From assembly GCF_040881935.1 (NCBI RefSeq), contig NZ_JBBECH010000017.1:1-64000 (forward strand): a DNA stretch of 64,000 bases, written 5' to 3'. Below the pieces are notes generated by a model that did not search any database, was not told where the DNA came from, and saw only the letters and a program-made list of their open reading frames with translations. Source of the DNA: Saccharospirillum sp040881935. Its GTDB lineage: Bacteria > Pseudomonadota > Gammaproteobacteria > Pseudomonadales > Natronospirillaceae. The position numbers and the translations under genes were made by a program. Shown here piece after piece: positions 45,012 through 53,940 of this stretch (position 1 is its first letter; each line of letters opens with the position of its first letter).

Positions 45012-46253
45012 CTACAGCGGACGTACCGTCAATTGATTGCTGCCCAACCTGACCTGCAGTCGCACGCTGCTGTTGGCGGGTACTGGCAGACTGATGCCCG
45101 CCTGGTCATTGCGATCCTGATCCCAGTGGGAAAGATCCAGGACGGCTTCAACCTCAAAGCTGTTGCGGTTGGTGACAATGAGCTCCCATTGCTGTCCGCC
45201 CAGCGACTCCGTTCCCAGCGTCACCATATCGGACGAGCCCAGCGACAGGGTGGTCTGGGTTTCCTGCTCGGGCTGATAGTGAGTTTCCAGCAGCGCTACC
45301 TGCTGATCCCAGACGGCGACCTGCAGCGGCCCGGCAATGCCCGGCAGGGCCTCGTCGGCACTGAGTGTCATATGCCACTGTCCGGGCAGGCTGTCTTGCT
45401 GGCGCGTTGACCAGTTGAAGCGATACTGGTGATCAATACGGTTCAGGGCCACCTGGTCGACTGGTATCCAGGCATGGCTGTTGGCTGGCATCCTGATCGT
45501 TTGATCTGAACTCAGTGTCGCCTGGCCACTGCTGTCTCCTGCCTGCGGGCGTCCGATATCAGCACGTTCGGCGGTCGAGGCGGCCATGGCGTCGCGGGCC
45601 ATCATCATGACCGGTTGCTCGCGACTCTGGGCATAGCTGTAACCGGGTGCAACCAGGTCGTAAACAGCGTCATTGTGGACCACCAGTTGTTGCATCAATA
45701 CCGGCGTCTCGGCCCGGTAATCAAGGCTGTAACGGATTTCCGCAGAGACCAGGTCATCAAACCAGGCATAAGCCAGGTCATTGGTGCGATCATCGGGCTG
45801 ATGTACGTGCAACGACAGGCTTTCTTCCTGGTTCTGGCCAACAACCCAGCTGAGCCTGTCCCAGGCCGATTTTGGTAATGATCGACGAACACCAGCCTGT
45901 GACAGAATCAGTACATCATCGCTGAGGCTGACCACCGTCCAGGAGCCAGGCCAGCCAGTGACCTGCACCAGCGACCCTTCACTAACCCAGGACACGGTAT
46001 CGGCCGATCGCCAGGACACCCGCAAATCGGGGTCCGCCGCCGACCACCAGAAGGTTCCTGATGACAGCTGATCTATCGGCAACGGCAGTGGTGTTTCGTC
46101 CTGGCGCAGGGTTACAGAGCGGGCTACCCAACTCCCATTGCCGGTCAGGTAAAGCCAGTCGGCAGTGACGGGCTCGAGGGCAACGGCCCAGGGGGTGGCA
46201 CTGAGCAAGGCTACACTGAGCAGCCCTGTTCGACATACGCTTAACGGCTTCAT
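45012..46253 (-). CDS. Secreted protein, possibly DUF4139-like
   Basis: Protein of 413 aa with a signal peptide (LLSVALLSATPWAVA). The body is beta-rich, with motifs such as YSLDYRAETPVLMQQLVVHN, the Met-rich VMMMARDAMAAS and a late LVTNRNSFEVEAVLDLS-type segment. These recall the DUF4139 family, but I am not sure. No catalytic motif is visible. It stands alone between ectR and the pirin gene, both gaps being more than 150 bp. Periplasmic or surface location is inferred from the signal peptide. Confidence 0.65.
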   Translation of the reverse strand: MKPLSVCRTGLLSVALLSATPWAVALEPVTADWLYLTGNGSWVARSVTLRQDETPLPLPIDQLSSGTFWWSAADPDLRVSWRSADTVSWVSEGSLVQVTGWPGSWTVVSLSDDVLILSQAGVRRSLPKSAWDRLSWVVGQNQEESLSLHVHQPDDRTNDLAYAWFDDLVSAEIRYSLDYRAETPVLMQQLVVHNDAVYDLVAPGYSYAQSREQPVMMMARDAMAASTAERADIGRPQAGDSSGQATLSSDQTIRMPANSHAWIPVDQVALNRIDHQYRFNWSTRQQDSLPGQWHMTLSADEALPGIAGPLQVAVWDQQVALLETHYQPEQETQTTLSLGSSDMVTLGTESLGGQQWELIVTNRNSFEVEAVLDLSHWDQDRNDQAGISLPVPANSSVRLQVRLGSNQLTVRPL

Positions 46254-46405
46254 GATGAATCTCCCTGCAGTCCGGCATGGGCGGTGATGGGTATCACTGA
46301 ATTGAAACCCAGCGCCCCTTTGTTCTCAGTGTAAAGCGCACAACCGGGATTGTCTTCTCCCTTACAGTGATCACACGCCGGGTTCGACAGCCTGCCTGAA
46401 CACCC

Positions 46406-47281
46406 TTACTTCCTGGTCGGATAGGGCACGTACCCATCGTCGCCGGGAACCGGGTCGAACTGATAATTTTGCCAGCGCTGTCGGGCATCGTCGATCAAGG
46501 CGGGGGCTGATGCTACAAAATTCCAGTCCATCCGACGCGGACCCAGGGGTTCGCCGCCGAACACAACAAAGTGAGCGCCAGCCTTCCAGTCAATCGCCAG
46601 AGTGTCACCGGTTACCAGCAAATGATGCCGCTCTAGGGGTTGTTGCTGAACGCGGAGATCACCCTTCAGCAGATACAGACCCCACTGCCAGGTTGTCGTT
46701 GGTTTTTTTATCATGATCTGGCCAGCCTGTTGGCTGCGACTGTCGAGCAATACAAGGGGTGAATCCACCTTGGCTGGCGCCCGGTGTATTTGCCATTCAC
46801 CCGCCACTAATGTCCAGTCGGCACCGGCTTCGTGCCAGTGGGGTAAGTCTTTGTCCGCTACGTGTTCAAAGCGGGGCGCCCCGGTTTCGGTGGTTTCGGG
46901 CTGGGCAACCCAAAACTGCAAACCCTCGATCGGGCTGTCGGTCTGGCGCTCGGCATCCGGGCTGCGCTCCGAATGAGCGATACCACGGCCAGCCGTCATC
47001 CAGTTCAAATCCCCCGGCGCTATTATCTGGTCGCTGCCGAGTGAATCCTTGTGCACCAGCTTTCCTGAAAACAGCCAGGTAACCGTAGCCAGACCGATGT
47101 GCGGGTGGGGTGGGACGTCAACGCCCTGGCCTTCGGGCAATGTATGGGGGCCCATATGGTCGAGAAACACAAAGGGGCCGCACTGGCGTGCTGCCGCCTG
47201 AGGCAGAACCCGGCGAATTGGCAAGCCCATAAGATCCTGTGCACGTGGGCGCAGGATGACCGGATCAGTGGGGGTTGTCAT
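46406..47281 (-). CDS. Pirin family protein
   Basis: Bicupin pirin (291 aa). Metal-ligand region PPHPHIGLATVTWLFSG and the partner segment TAGRGIAHSERSP are intact, so an iron or other metal site is expected. Bacterial pirins can have quercetinase activity or act as regulators; the substrate cannot be told from sequence. The start overlaps the end of the PilZ gene by 17 bp, indicating an operon. Confidence 0.93.
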   Translation of the reverse strand: MTTPTDPVILRPRAQDLMGLPIRRVLPQAAARQCGPFVFLDHMGPHTLPEGQGVDVPPHPHIGLATVTWLFSGKLVHKDSLGSDQIIAPGDLNWMTAGRGIAHSERSPDAERQTDSPIEGLQFWVAQPETTETGAPRFEHVADKDLPHWHEAGADWTLVAGEWQIHRAPAKVDSPLVLLDSRSQQAGQIMIKKPTTTWQWGLYLLKGDLRVQQQPLERHHLLVTGDTLAIDWKAGAHFVVFGGEPLGPRRMDWNFVASAPALIDDARQRWQNYQFDPVPGDDGYVPYPTRK

Positions 47282-47933
47282 GTAGCCTCATCAATACGTA
47301 AGCCTGCAACGCTATGGCGTCATTTTCCTCGAGCTTTTGCCACTGCAGGCCGATGGTGCTGGTGCCTTTTTCGCTATCGAGGACGAATGAACGAACAACG
47401 CCCTGCAACCGCACTACCTTTTCGACTGTGCCCAGATCGAGTTTGGTGATCAGGGTAATGATTTCACCGGCATCAATGGCCTGAACTCGCGCGCGCAATC
47501 GACCGCCACCGGTACTGAGGTCGATGATTTCCGCGCTATTGCGCTCGCCCTGGTACACCAGAGTCGCATGTACACTGACCTTGGCACGCACCGCCTTGCG
47601 CACCTCGCCGAGGAACAGTTGGTTGGGCATCGCCAGATGCAAATGCGGAAAGGGTGCCACCGACACGTGAATAACGTGTGTGCGAAAGGCGCAGGCGCCG
47701 TTGATTTTATTGGCGAACAACCGGACGTTCAGGTTGGTATCGAGTTTGACGGAAATCGGGTGACCATGCGCCAGCGGCGTGGTCACGATCACGGATTTAC
47801 CGGGCCGGTAACCGACCAGTAGGCTGCCGTCACGCTCGGAGGTGTAGTCGTCGATCTCCAGTTGCAACGGTTGTCCGGGCAACAGTTGCAGGGATTCGAA
47901 AGTCGCGGTCTTGTTTTCGAGTTTGTCTGTCAT
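47265..47933 (-). CDS. PilZ-domain c-di-GMP receptor (YcgR/flagellar-brake type)
   Basis: Protein of 222 aa. The N-terminal half resembles the YcgR-N domain (LLPGQPLQLEIDDY ... RPGKSVIVTTPL). The C-terminal PilZ domain has both c-di-GMP motifs: RKAVR (RxxxR) and DLSTGG (D/NxSxxG). Such proteins slow the flagellar motor or control other surface functions when c-di-GMP rises. It is cotranscribed with the overlapping pirin gene. A GGDEF protein is encoded about 9 kb away. Confidence 0.9.
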   Translation of the reverse strand: MTDKLENKTATFESLQLLPGQPLQLEIDDYTSERDGSLLVGYRPGKSVIVTTPLAHGHPISVKLDTNLNVRLFANKINGACAFRTHVIHVSVAPFPHLHLAMPNQLFLGEVRKAVRAKVSVHATLVYQGERNSAEIIDLSTGGGRLRARVQAIDAGEIITLITKLDLGTVEKVVRLQGVVRSFVLDSEKGTSTIGLQWQKLEENDAIALQAYVLMRLHDNPH

Positions 47934-48066
47934 GAGGGCTCAAAGTCCATATGCCTTACCACAGAATAGACACTATTTGCGCCAACCTCTACATCAGTTA
48001 CATCAGTCCGATGCAAGAGTCGCATTCGCGCCCCTTTTTTGGTTCCTGCGCTCCTGACCCGGGTTG

Positions 48067-48576
48067 CTATCGACGCCGACGCATTAAAACAACCAGGGCC
48101 ACTAATGCTATTGCCAGCAGGACGCCACTTCCGTAAGTCAGGCCTTCGACCATGGTCAGTCCGAGAATAAAGTTCGGCGAGTAGCCACACATTGTCCAGA
48201 CTTCGAACACGTTGGGGAACCAGACATCGAGTGGCATCCAGCTCGGAAAACCCGGGTCGAAGCCACACACGCCCTCGTAGGTGCCACGCTCCACCTGCAT
48301 GGCGCGATAACTGCGCTCCATTAAGCCTGCAATGCTGATCACAACACCCAGTTGTGCTACCAGGCGTGCCCAATGCAGGCGGTGTAGAATGAGGCCGACG
48401 CTGCCAGCAATGATGCCTCCCAGCGTCCATACCCGGGCATGAATGCACAATACGCAGGGTGGCTCGCCGAGCACATGCTGATAAAACAGGGCAACGCCTT
48501 CCAGGCCCAGGCCCACCAGCACAATGGCCAGCCAGTACCAGGGGGAGAGCACCAGGCGGTGCAGTTGATTCAACAT
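48067..48576 (-). CDS. dsbB: Disulfide bond formation protein DsbB
   Basis: Inner-membrane quinone reductase (169 aa) that reoxidises DsbA. Four membrane segments are predicted. Two periplasmic cysteine pairs are present: CVLC (after the first span) and Cys...Cys in VCGFDPGFPSWMPLD ... TMCGYSP. The arginine after CVLCIHAR is the quinone-site residue. No dsbA is adjacent. Confidence 0.94.
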   Translation of the reverse strand: MLNQLHRLVLSPWYWLAIVLVGLGLEGVALFYQHVLGEPPCVLCIHARVWTLGGIIAGSVGLILHRLHWARLVAQLGVVISIAGLMERSYRAMQVERGTYEGVCGFDPGFPSWMPLDVWFPNVFEVWTMCGYSPNFILGLTMVEGLTYGSGVLLAIALVALVVLMRRRR

Positions 48577-48670
48577 CTCAGATCCTTAATCATCCAAAGC
48601 GGGTGTTCTAATGCGTTCCAAAGCGGCTTCATTCTAACGGTATTTCAGACGAAACCGGGAGTTTGTCGGG

Positions 48671-49567
48671 TTACGGTTTACCGGTCCATGACAGTTCCAC
48701 CAGAACAGGGTAATGATCGCTGGGGTAAATACCTTGATAGGCGTCATCAAAACGCTGCAGCCGGCCAACCGGGGTTAACGCCGGGGTGACCAGAATGTGG
48801 TCGATCGCCGGAATCAGGTTCCAGCCCCGGTTAAAGTGAAAGGTGCTTCCCGCCGGGCGCACCAGGTCGAGCCCCTGCTTTTTCAGAAACCCCATGGGCG
48901 ACCAGAACGAGGGCGCGTTGAAATCACCAAGCACAACGGTGGGCACGCCAGCTTCCAGCCAGGGCGCAATCCGATCTGCCACCAGTGCAGCCGACAGCCT
49001 TCGGTTGCGACCACTGCCAAAATCGAAATGGTTGTTGACCACGACCAGGCGTTCACCACTGTCGCGATGTTCCAGATCAACCCAGGTGGTGAACGCCGGG
49101 TAGGAATCGTTGAAGGTTCGGCTGTAGATTTCATTCGGTGTTTCGGAGTAAAAAAACCAGCCCTGATCACGCAATATAAAACGCTCGGTTCGGAAGATGA
49201 TGGGCTGGGTGATCGGGAATTCGGAGGGGTCGCCGTAGGCGCCGACGCTGTATTCCGGGTAATGCTCCAACACCCAGTCGAGCTGAATATTGTCAGTATT
49301 GAAGTGCCCGCCGACAAAGGTCTCCATTTCCTGAAAAGCGATAATGTCAGCCTGCATCTCACCGAGGACCTGAGCTACGGCGTCGCGCCGCTCATCCCAG
49401 ACGATGTCATCCTGATTCGGCGTGGTGTAGTGAATGTTGAAAGACGCCACCCGCACCGTTTCGGCCTGCGCAGCCAGGGCCCATACCAGCAAGACCCCCG
49501 TCCAACTGGCAGGCTTCAATAAAAAAGCTAGCCACCGGGCGCCTGTTACCTGACCGATACCAATCAT
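48671..49567 (-). CDS. Endonuclease/exonuclease/phosphatase family protein
   Basis: Exported EEP-fold hydrolase (298 aa) with a signal peptide ending VWALAAQA before ETVRVASFN. Catalytic-fold motifs are SFNIHY, FQEMET (metal Glu), NNHFDFGSG, LGDFNAPS (Asp/Asn pair) and a C-terminal SDHYPVLVEL (Asp-His). It could be a secreted nuclease or a phospholipid phosphatase; the substrate is not evident. It is 7 bp downstream of speE on the same strand. Confidence 0.88.
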   Translation of the reverse strand: MIGIGQVTGARWLAFLLKPASWTGVLLVWALAAQAETVRVASFNIHYTTPNQDDIVWDERRDAVAQVLGEMQADIIAFQEMETFVGGHFNTDNIQLDWVLEHYPEYSVGAYGDPSEFPITQPIIFRTERFILRDQGWFFYSETPNEIYSRTFNDSYPAFTTWVDLEHRDSGERLVVVNNHFDFGSGRNRRLSAALVADRIAPWLEAGVPTVVLGDFNAPSFWSPMGFLKKQGLDLVRPAGSTFHFNRGWNLIPAIDHILVTPALTPVGRLQRFDDAYQGIYPSDHYPVLVELSWTGKP

Positions 49568-49574
49568 GAATGCG

Positions 49575-50438
49575 CTACCGGTACAATGTTTTCATGAATT
49601 CTGGCACCGCCAGCGCTCCACGGTGAATATCAGCATTGTAATAGCGGGTGGCGAACGCTTTGTCGCGGGCGTCCTGTTCGCGGAAGTTCGTCACGGTTAG
49701 CCCTTTACTCGCCAGCGTACAGCTCCACCAGCCAGAAGGGTAAATCGGTTGGGGGAATGGCAGCGTGTGGTGCGATTCAAACCCGGCGGCACGCATTTCA
49801 CCGATCATCTCCGCGATCAGGTTGTCGGTATGAAACAGCGGGCTTTCGCTTTGCTGCACCAGCAAACCATCGTCACCCAAGGCGCGCAGACAATGGCCGA
49901 AAAATTCACGATTAAACAAGCCAGCAGCCGGACCGACCGGGTCGGTCGAGTCGACGATGATCAGATCCAGATCACCCGGCTTGCAGTTTTTGATCCAGGC
50001 GATGCCGTCCTCAAACAGCAGGCTGGCTCTTGGGTCACCATTGGCGTCGCACAACTCCGGAAAATGAATTTCCGAAAGCCGGGTCACCCGTTCATCAATT
50101 TCTACCTGCCAGACTTGCTCAAGCCCCGGGTGGCGCAAGACTTCGCGCAACGTACCGCAATCTCCACCGCCGATGACCAGGACTTTTTTCGGATCCGGAT
50201 GGGTAAACAGCGCCGGGTGCGTCATCATCTCGTGATACAGGAAGTTGTCTTTATCGGTCACCATATAACAACCGTCGAGCACCATCAGCTTGCCCCAGTG
50301 CCGGGTCTGATAGATTTCAATGTGCTGAAAAGCGCTTTGCTCTTCATGCAATTTGGCAGTCACTTCCAGCGAGAAGGCCGAGCCTTCCGGTGACCAGACT
50401 TCGGTGAACCAGCTTTCGTTTTCGGGCATTACTGACAT
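49575..50438 (-). CDS. speE: Polyamine aminopropyltransferase (spermidine synthase)
   Basis: Transfers aminopropyl from decarboxylated S-adenosylmethionine to putrescine (287 aa). Motifs are DGCYMVTDKDNFLYHEMMTH, the nucleotide loop IGGGDCGTLREVLRH and the catalytic Asp in VDSTDPVGPA. No speD is adjacent. The start MSVMPENESWFTEV fits the family. The EEP gene follows closely and may be cotranscribed. Confidence 0.96.
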   Translation of the reverse strand: MSVMPENESWFTEVWSPEGSAFSLEVTAKLHEEQSAFQHIEIYQTRHWGKLMVLDGCYMVTDKDNFLYHEMMTHPALFTHPDPKKVLVIGGGDCGTLREVLRHPGLEQVWQVEIDERVTRLSEIHFPELCDANGDPRASLLFEDGIAWIKNCKPGDLDLIIVDSTDPVGPAAGLFNREFFGHCLRALGDDGLLVQQSESPLFHTDNLIAEMIGEMRAAGFESHHTLPFPQPIYPSGWWSCTLASKGLTVTNFREQDARDKAFATRYYNADIHRGALAVPEFMKTLYR

Positions 50439-50489
50439 GAGTGTTCCTGATAATTATGAGCAACCCTAGGGTTGGTGAGGATTGACCAA

Positions 50490-52604
50490 TTAGCTTTGTA
50501 CGCGCTCGATACGACCCACCGGTTTGAGACTGTGCAGGCGGCGAATTACCCTCGCCAGATGCTGCCGGCTAGCCACCGATATGGTGAGATTCAACCGGCT
50601 AATGGTAGCATCGCGTTCCTGCATTTCGATGCTCTCGATATTGGCGTCGGCCTGTGAGACTGCGTTGGCAACGCTGGCCAGCACGCCCCGGGCGTTGCGC
50701 ATCTCGACCCGCAGGTCGACCACGAACTCGCCCTCCATCGACTTTTCCCAGCGCAGGTGCACACAGCGATCCGGGTCTTTGCGCATCTCGAGAATGTTAC
50801 GGCAGTTGTCGAGGTGAATCACCATGCCCTTGCCTTTGCTGATGACACCGACGATGGGGTCGCCGGGAATCGGCCGGCAACACTTGCCGTAACTGATCAG
50901 CAAGCCTTCGGTACCCTTGACGGTCATCGCCTTGTCGTGACTTTCGCTGCCCTCCAGCGGCGCTTCACGGCTCAGCATGCGCCGTGCCACCACGTAGGCC
51001 ACCCGGTTACCCAGGCCGATGTCTTCGAGCAGGCTATCTATTTTTTCGAGGCCGTATTCATGCAGCAAGGTGGCCTGGGTCTCTGCGGACAGCGCATCAA
51101 GTTCGGTATCGAAATTCTTCAGAGAATTGTTCAGCAGTTTACGACCCAGAGCGATGGAGTCGGCTTGCTTCAGATTCTTCAGGAAATGGCGGATATTCGA
51201 GCGCGCCTTGGCCGTGATCACGAAATTGACCCAGGCCGGGTTGGGCCGGGCACCGGGGGCGGTGATCACCTTGATGGTATCGCCGCTTTCCAGCGGCTGG
51301 CTCAACGGCGCAATTTGACGGTTGATCAGGCAGCCGACACAGCTGTTACCAATGTCGGTATGCACGGCGTAGGCGAAGTCCACCGCCGTAGCACCCTTGG
51401 GCATTTCCAGGATTTTACCCTTGGGGGTAAAGACGTAAATTTCGTCTGGGAACAGATCGATTTTCACGTTCTCGATAAACTCGACCGGGTTGCCGGCCCG
51501 CTCCTGCATTTCCAGCAACCCCTTAACCCAGCGACGGGCGCGGGCATGGGTCGGGCTCGACTCGGAGGAGTCGTCGTTCTTGTACAGCCAGTGTGCGGCG
51601 ATGCCGTGATTGGCCATATCTTCCATTTCCTGGGTGCGGATCTGGATCTCGATCGGCACCCCGTTCATGCCGATCAGGGTGGTGTGCAGACTCTGATAGC
51701 CATTGGCCTTGGGAATGGCAATGTAGTCCTTGAAACGATTCGGCACCGGCTTGTAGAAGTTATGCACAATGCCCAGTACCCGGTAACAGGCGTCAACCGA
51801 GTCGGTAATAATGCGGAATCCATAGACATCGAGGATTTCCTGCAACGTCTTTCTCTGGTCACGCATTTTGCTGTAGATCGAAAACAAGTGCTTTTCCCGA
51901 CCGACGACCTGCACCGACAGCGCTTCGTGCTGAATCCGCTCCTGCAATGCCTGGCGGATCTGCACCAGTAATTCCTTGCGGTGACCGCGACTTTGGCGAA
52001 TCGCCTTGGCGATACGCTTCGAGCGCAGCGGATACAGCGATTCAAACGCCAGGTTTTCCAGCTCGATGCGCAAATCATTGATGCCCAGGCGCAGCGCAAT
52101 GGGTGCGTAAATATCGAGCGTTTCGCGCGCCTTGCGCCGTTTTTTCTCCGGTGGCATGGCCCCCAGAGTGCGCATGTTATGTAACCGGTCGGCCAGCTTG
52201 ACCAGAATCACGCGAATGTCCTTGGACATCGCCAGCACCATTTTCTGGAAGTTCTCCGCCTGCTCTTCTTTCTTGGTCTCGAATTCCAGGTGGGTCAGCT
52301 TGGAAACCCCATCAACCAGTTCAGCCACGCCCGGGCCGAATTGCTCGCTCAGCGCTTCCTTGGTGACGGCGGTATCTTCGATAACGTCGTGAAGCATGGC
52401 GGCCATCAGGCTTTGATGATCCATGTGCATTTCAGAGAGGATGTTCGCCACCGCCAGCGGGTGGGTAATGTAGCGTTCACCACTGCGCCGCATCTGCCCT
52501 TCGTGGGCTTGCTCGGCGTAATAATAAGCGCGTTTCACCCGGCGCACCTTTTCCGGTGCCAGGTAAGATTCGAGCCGCTTGGTCAGCGCGTCGACGGTGG
52601 GCAA
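50490..52604 (-). CDS. spoT: Bifunctional (p)ppGpp synthase/hydrolase SpoT
   Basis: Stringent-response enzyme, 704 aa from TTG 52604. Domains in order: HD hydrolase (THPLAVANILSEMHMD, LHDVIEDT), synthetase (YGFRIITDSVDACYRVLG, RFKDYIAIPKANGYQSLHT), TGS (IYVFTPKGKILEMPKG), zinc-finger-like CCRPIPGDPIVG region and C-terminal ACT. TTG 52604 matches the Pseudomonas start by alignment (LPTVDALTKRLESYL). The frame is open to GTG 52685, but that start has no ribosome site and abuts a terminator. It follows rpoZ and gmk as in other gammaproteobacteria. Confidence 0.94.
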   Translation of the reverse strand: MPTVDALTKRLESYLAPEKVRRVKRAYYYAEQAHEGQMRRSGERYITHPLAVANILSEMHMDHQSLMAAMLHDVIEDTAVTKEALSEQFGPGVAELVDGVSKLTHLEFETKKEEQAENFQKMVLAMSKDIRVILVKLADRLHNMRTLGAMPPEKKRRKARETLDIYAPIALRLGINDLRIELENLAFESLYPLRSKRIAKAIRQSRGHRKELLVQIRQALQERIQHEALSVQVVGREKHLFSIYSKMRDQRKTLQEILDVYGFRIITDSVDACYRVLGIVHNFYKPVPNRFKDYIAIPKANGYQSLHTTLIGMNGVPIEIQIRTQEMEDMANHGIAAHWLYKNDDSSESSPTHARARRWVKGLLEMQERAGNPVEFIENVKIDLFPDEIYVFTPKGKILEMPKGATAVDFAYAVHTDIGNSCVGCLINRQIAPLSQPLESGDTIKVITAPGARPNPAWVNFVITAKARSNIRHFLKNLKQADSIALGRKLLNNSLKNFDTELDALSAETQATLLHEYGLEKIDSLLEDIGLGNRVAYVVARRMLSREAPLEGSESHDKAMTVKGTEGLLISYGKCCRPIPGDPIVGVISKGKGMVIHLDNCRNILEMRKDPDRCVHLRWEKSMEGEFVVDLRVEMRNARGVLASVANAVSQADANIESIEMQERDATISRLNLTISVASRQHLARVIRRLHSLKPVGRIERVQS

Positions 52605-52691
52605 GGCTGGATCGTCCGATAACAGTGGTAGAGGCGCAGTTTTAGAGGCCCCGGCTACATTGAGTGTAATGAAAGCCCGGAACACAGCAAT

Positions 52692-52721
52692 AAAAAAACC
52701 GGGTCAGAGCCCGGTTTTTTT
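52692..52721 (-). terminator. Rho-independent terminator between rpoZ and spoT
   Basis: CCGGG (52699-52703) pairs with CCCGG (52710-52714), with A7 and T7 tracts outside. For minus-strand transcripts it follows rpoZ and precedes spoT, so spoT expression would need read-through or its own promoter. Confidence 0.85.
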
Positions 52722-52760
52722 ATTATCGACAGAGTAGATCAACTGTATTACGACTTCAGA

Positions 52761-52970
52761 TCACTCTTCGAGCTCTTCAAGAATCGACGGTGTAATCTTT
52801 TTCCCGGCGATTTCACGCAGCGCAATAACCGTCGGTTTGTCGTTCTCGATCGGTACCAGAGGCTCAGCGCCGTCGTTGGCAATCTGGCGGGCACGCTTGC
52901 TGGCGACCATGATCAGTTCAAAACGATTTGCCACATTTTCCAGGCAATCTTCAACAGTGACTCGAGCCAT
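52761..52970 (-). CDS. rpoZ: RNA polymerase omega subunit
   Basis: Small subunit (69 aa) that helps assemble RNA polymerase and forms part of the ppGpp site 1. It begins MARVTVEDCLENVANRFELI and has the conserved ASKRARQIA. AAGGTCTCCTACGG-type upstream sequence reads as GGAGACC 6 bp before the ATG on the minus strand. Order gmk-rpoZ-spoT is conserved. Confidence 0.97.
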   Translation of the reverse strand: MARVTVEDCLENVANRFELIMVASKRARQIANDGAEPLVPIENDKPTVIALREIAGKKITPSILEELEE

Positions 52971-53034
52971 CAAGGTCTCCTACGGGTGTTATAGCCATTA
53001 CGGACGCGGGATTGTACGCGGATTGAGCAAAAGC

Positions 53035-53715
53035 TCAAGGGTTCAGCAGCTCTATAAACAACTCACCATGGGTTTGCTGCTGTTTCGACAGCGTCATCCG
53101 GTTAGCGATGAAGATGGCGCAGAGCTCGTCGAGGGACTTGTAGAAGTCGTCATTAACCACGACAAAGTCGTACTCGTGGAAATGCGACATCTCGCTGGTG
53201 GCGTCTTTCATGCGCCGGGCGATCACGTCTGCGCTGTCCTGGGCGCGCTTTTCCAGCCGTTCCTGCAATGCTTCGCGCGACGGCGGCAATATGAAAATCC
53301 CTTTGGTATCCGGCATTTGCCGGCGTATCTGCTGGGCACCCTGCCAGTCGATTTCCAGAATCACATCGTGACCCTGATCCAGCTGGCTCTGCACCCAGAC
53401 CTGGCTGGTGCCGTAATAGTTGTCGAACACCTGGGCGTGTTCCAGAAACTCACCCCGCTCCACACTCGCCAGAAAGGTCTCTGCCGTCACAAAATGGTAG
53501 TGCTGGCCATCTTCCTCACCAGGGCGCATCGGCCGGGTGGTGTGTGAGATCGACAGATACACAAAGGGCAACCGCTTGATCAGCGCATTTACCAGGCTGC
53601 TCTTACCCGCTCCCGAGGGCGCCGAAATCATATAGAGCGTGCCGGGGGCGACGGTGCGCTTGCCGGAAGTCGGTGCGTTGGTTGCTGGAGTCTGGGAAGA
53701 GGAGGGTGCGCTCAT
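53035..53715 (-). CDS. gmk: Guanylate kinase
   Basis: Phosphorylates GMP to GDP (226 aa from ATG 53715). The P-loop is SAPSGAGKSSLV, followed by SISHTTRPMRPGE (GMP binding) and EIDWQGAQQIR. The first 20 residues are a Ser/Thr/Ala-rich extension beyond the usual start. It is the last core gene before the restriction-modification island. Confidence 0.96.
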   Translation of the reverse strand: MSAPSSSQTPATNAPTSGKRTVAPGTLYMISAPSGAGKSSLVNALIKRLPFVYLSISHTTRPMRPGEEDGQHYHFVTAETFLASVERGEFLEHAQVFDNYYGTSQVWVQSQLDQGHDVILEIDWQGAQQIRRQMPDTKGIFILPPSREALQERLEKRAQDSADVIARRMKDATSEMSHFHEYDFVVVNDDFYKSLDELCAIFIANRMTLSKQQQTHGELFIELLNP

Positions 53716-53792
53716 CAATTACATGCCTTGTCGGGTGGGGGCTTACGTCAGGCCGGGCATTATAGGCTGTTTTTAAGGGTGGGGCGAACCCT

Positions 53793-53831
53793 GGGAGTCT
53801 GCCGGACTTAGGGGGATTGAAGCGAGGGAGT
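53793..53831 (+). repeat. Solo copy of the end of the 164-bp foldback element
   Basis: These bases match 61931-61968 with a single change (CCGG for TCGG) over 38 bp. Similarity ends abruptly at 53832 and no partner arm is found nearby. The next about 60 bp before hsdR contain nested short inverted repeats (CCGGGT/ACCCGG, TCATC/GATGA). Confidence 0.8.
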
Positions 53832-53940
53832 CTGGCTTCCGGGACAGACCGTGGTAGGCTGTTAAACAGTCGGATGGAGCCGGGTATTCATCAATTGGAT
53901 GATGCCATCACCCGGGACAGGTCGTTTCACGGAGGTCAGT

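Noticed and set aside
44793..45410. Plus-strand frame of 205 aa after ectR
   Set aside because: It runs antisense into the signal-peptide-bearing gene at 45012-46253 and lacks a ribosome site and homology.
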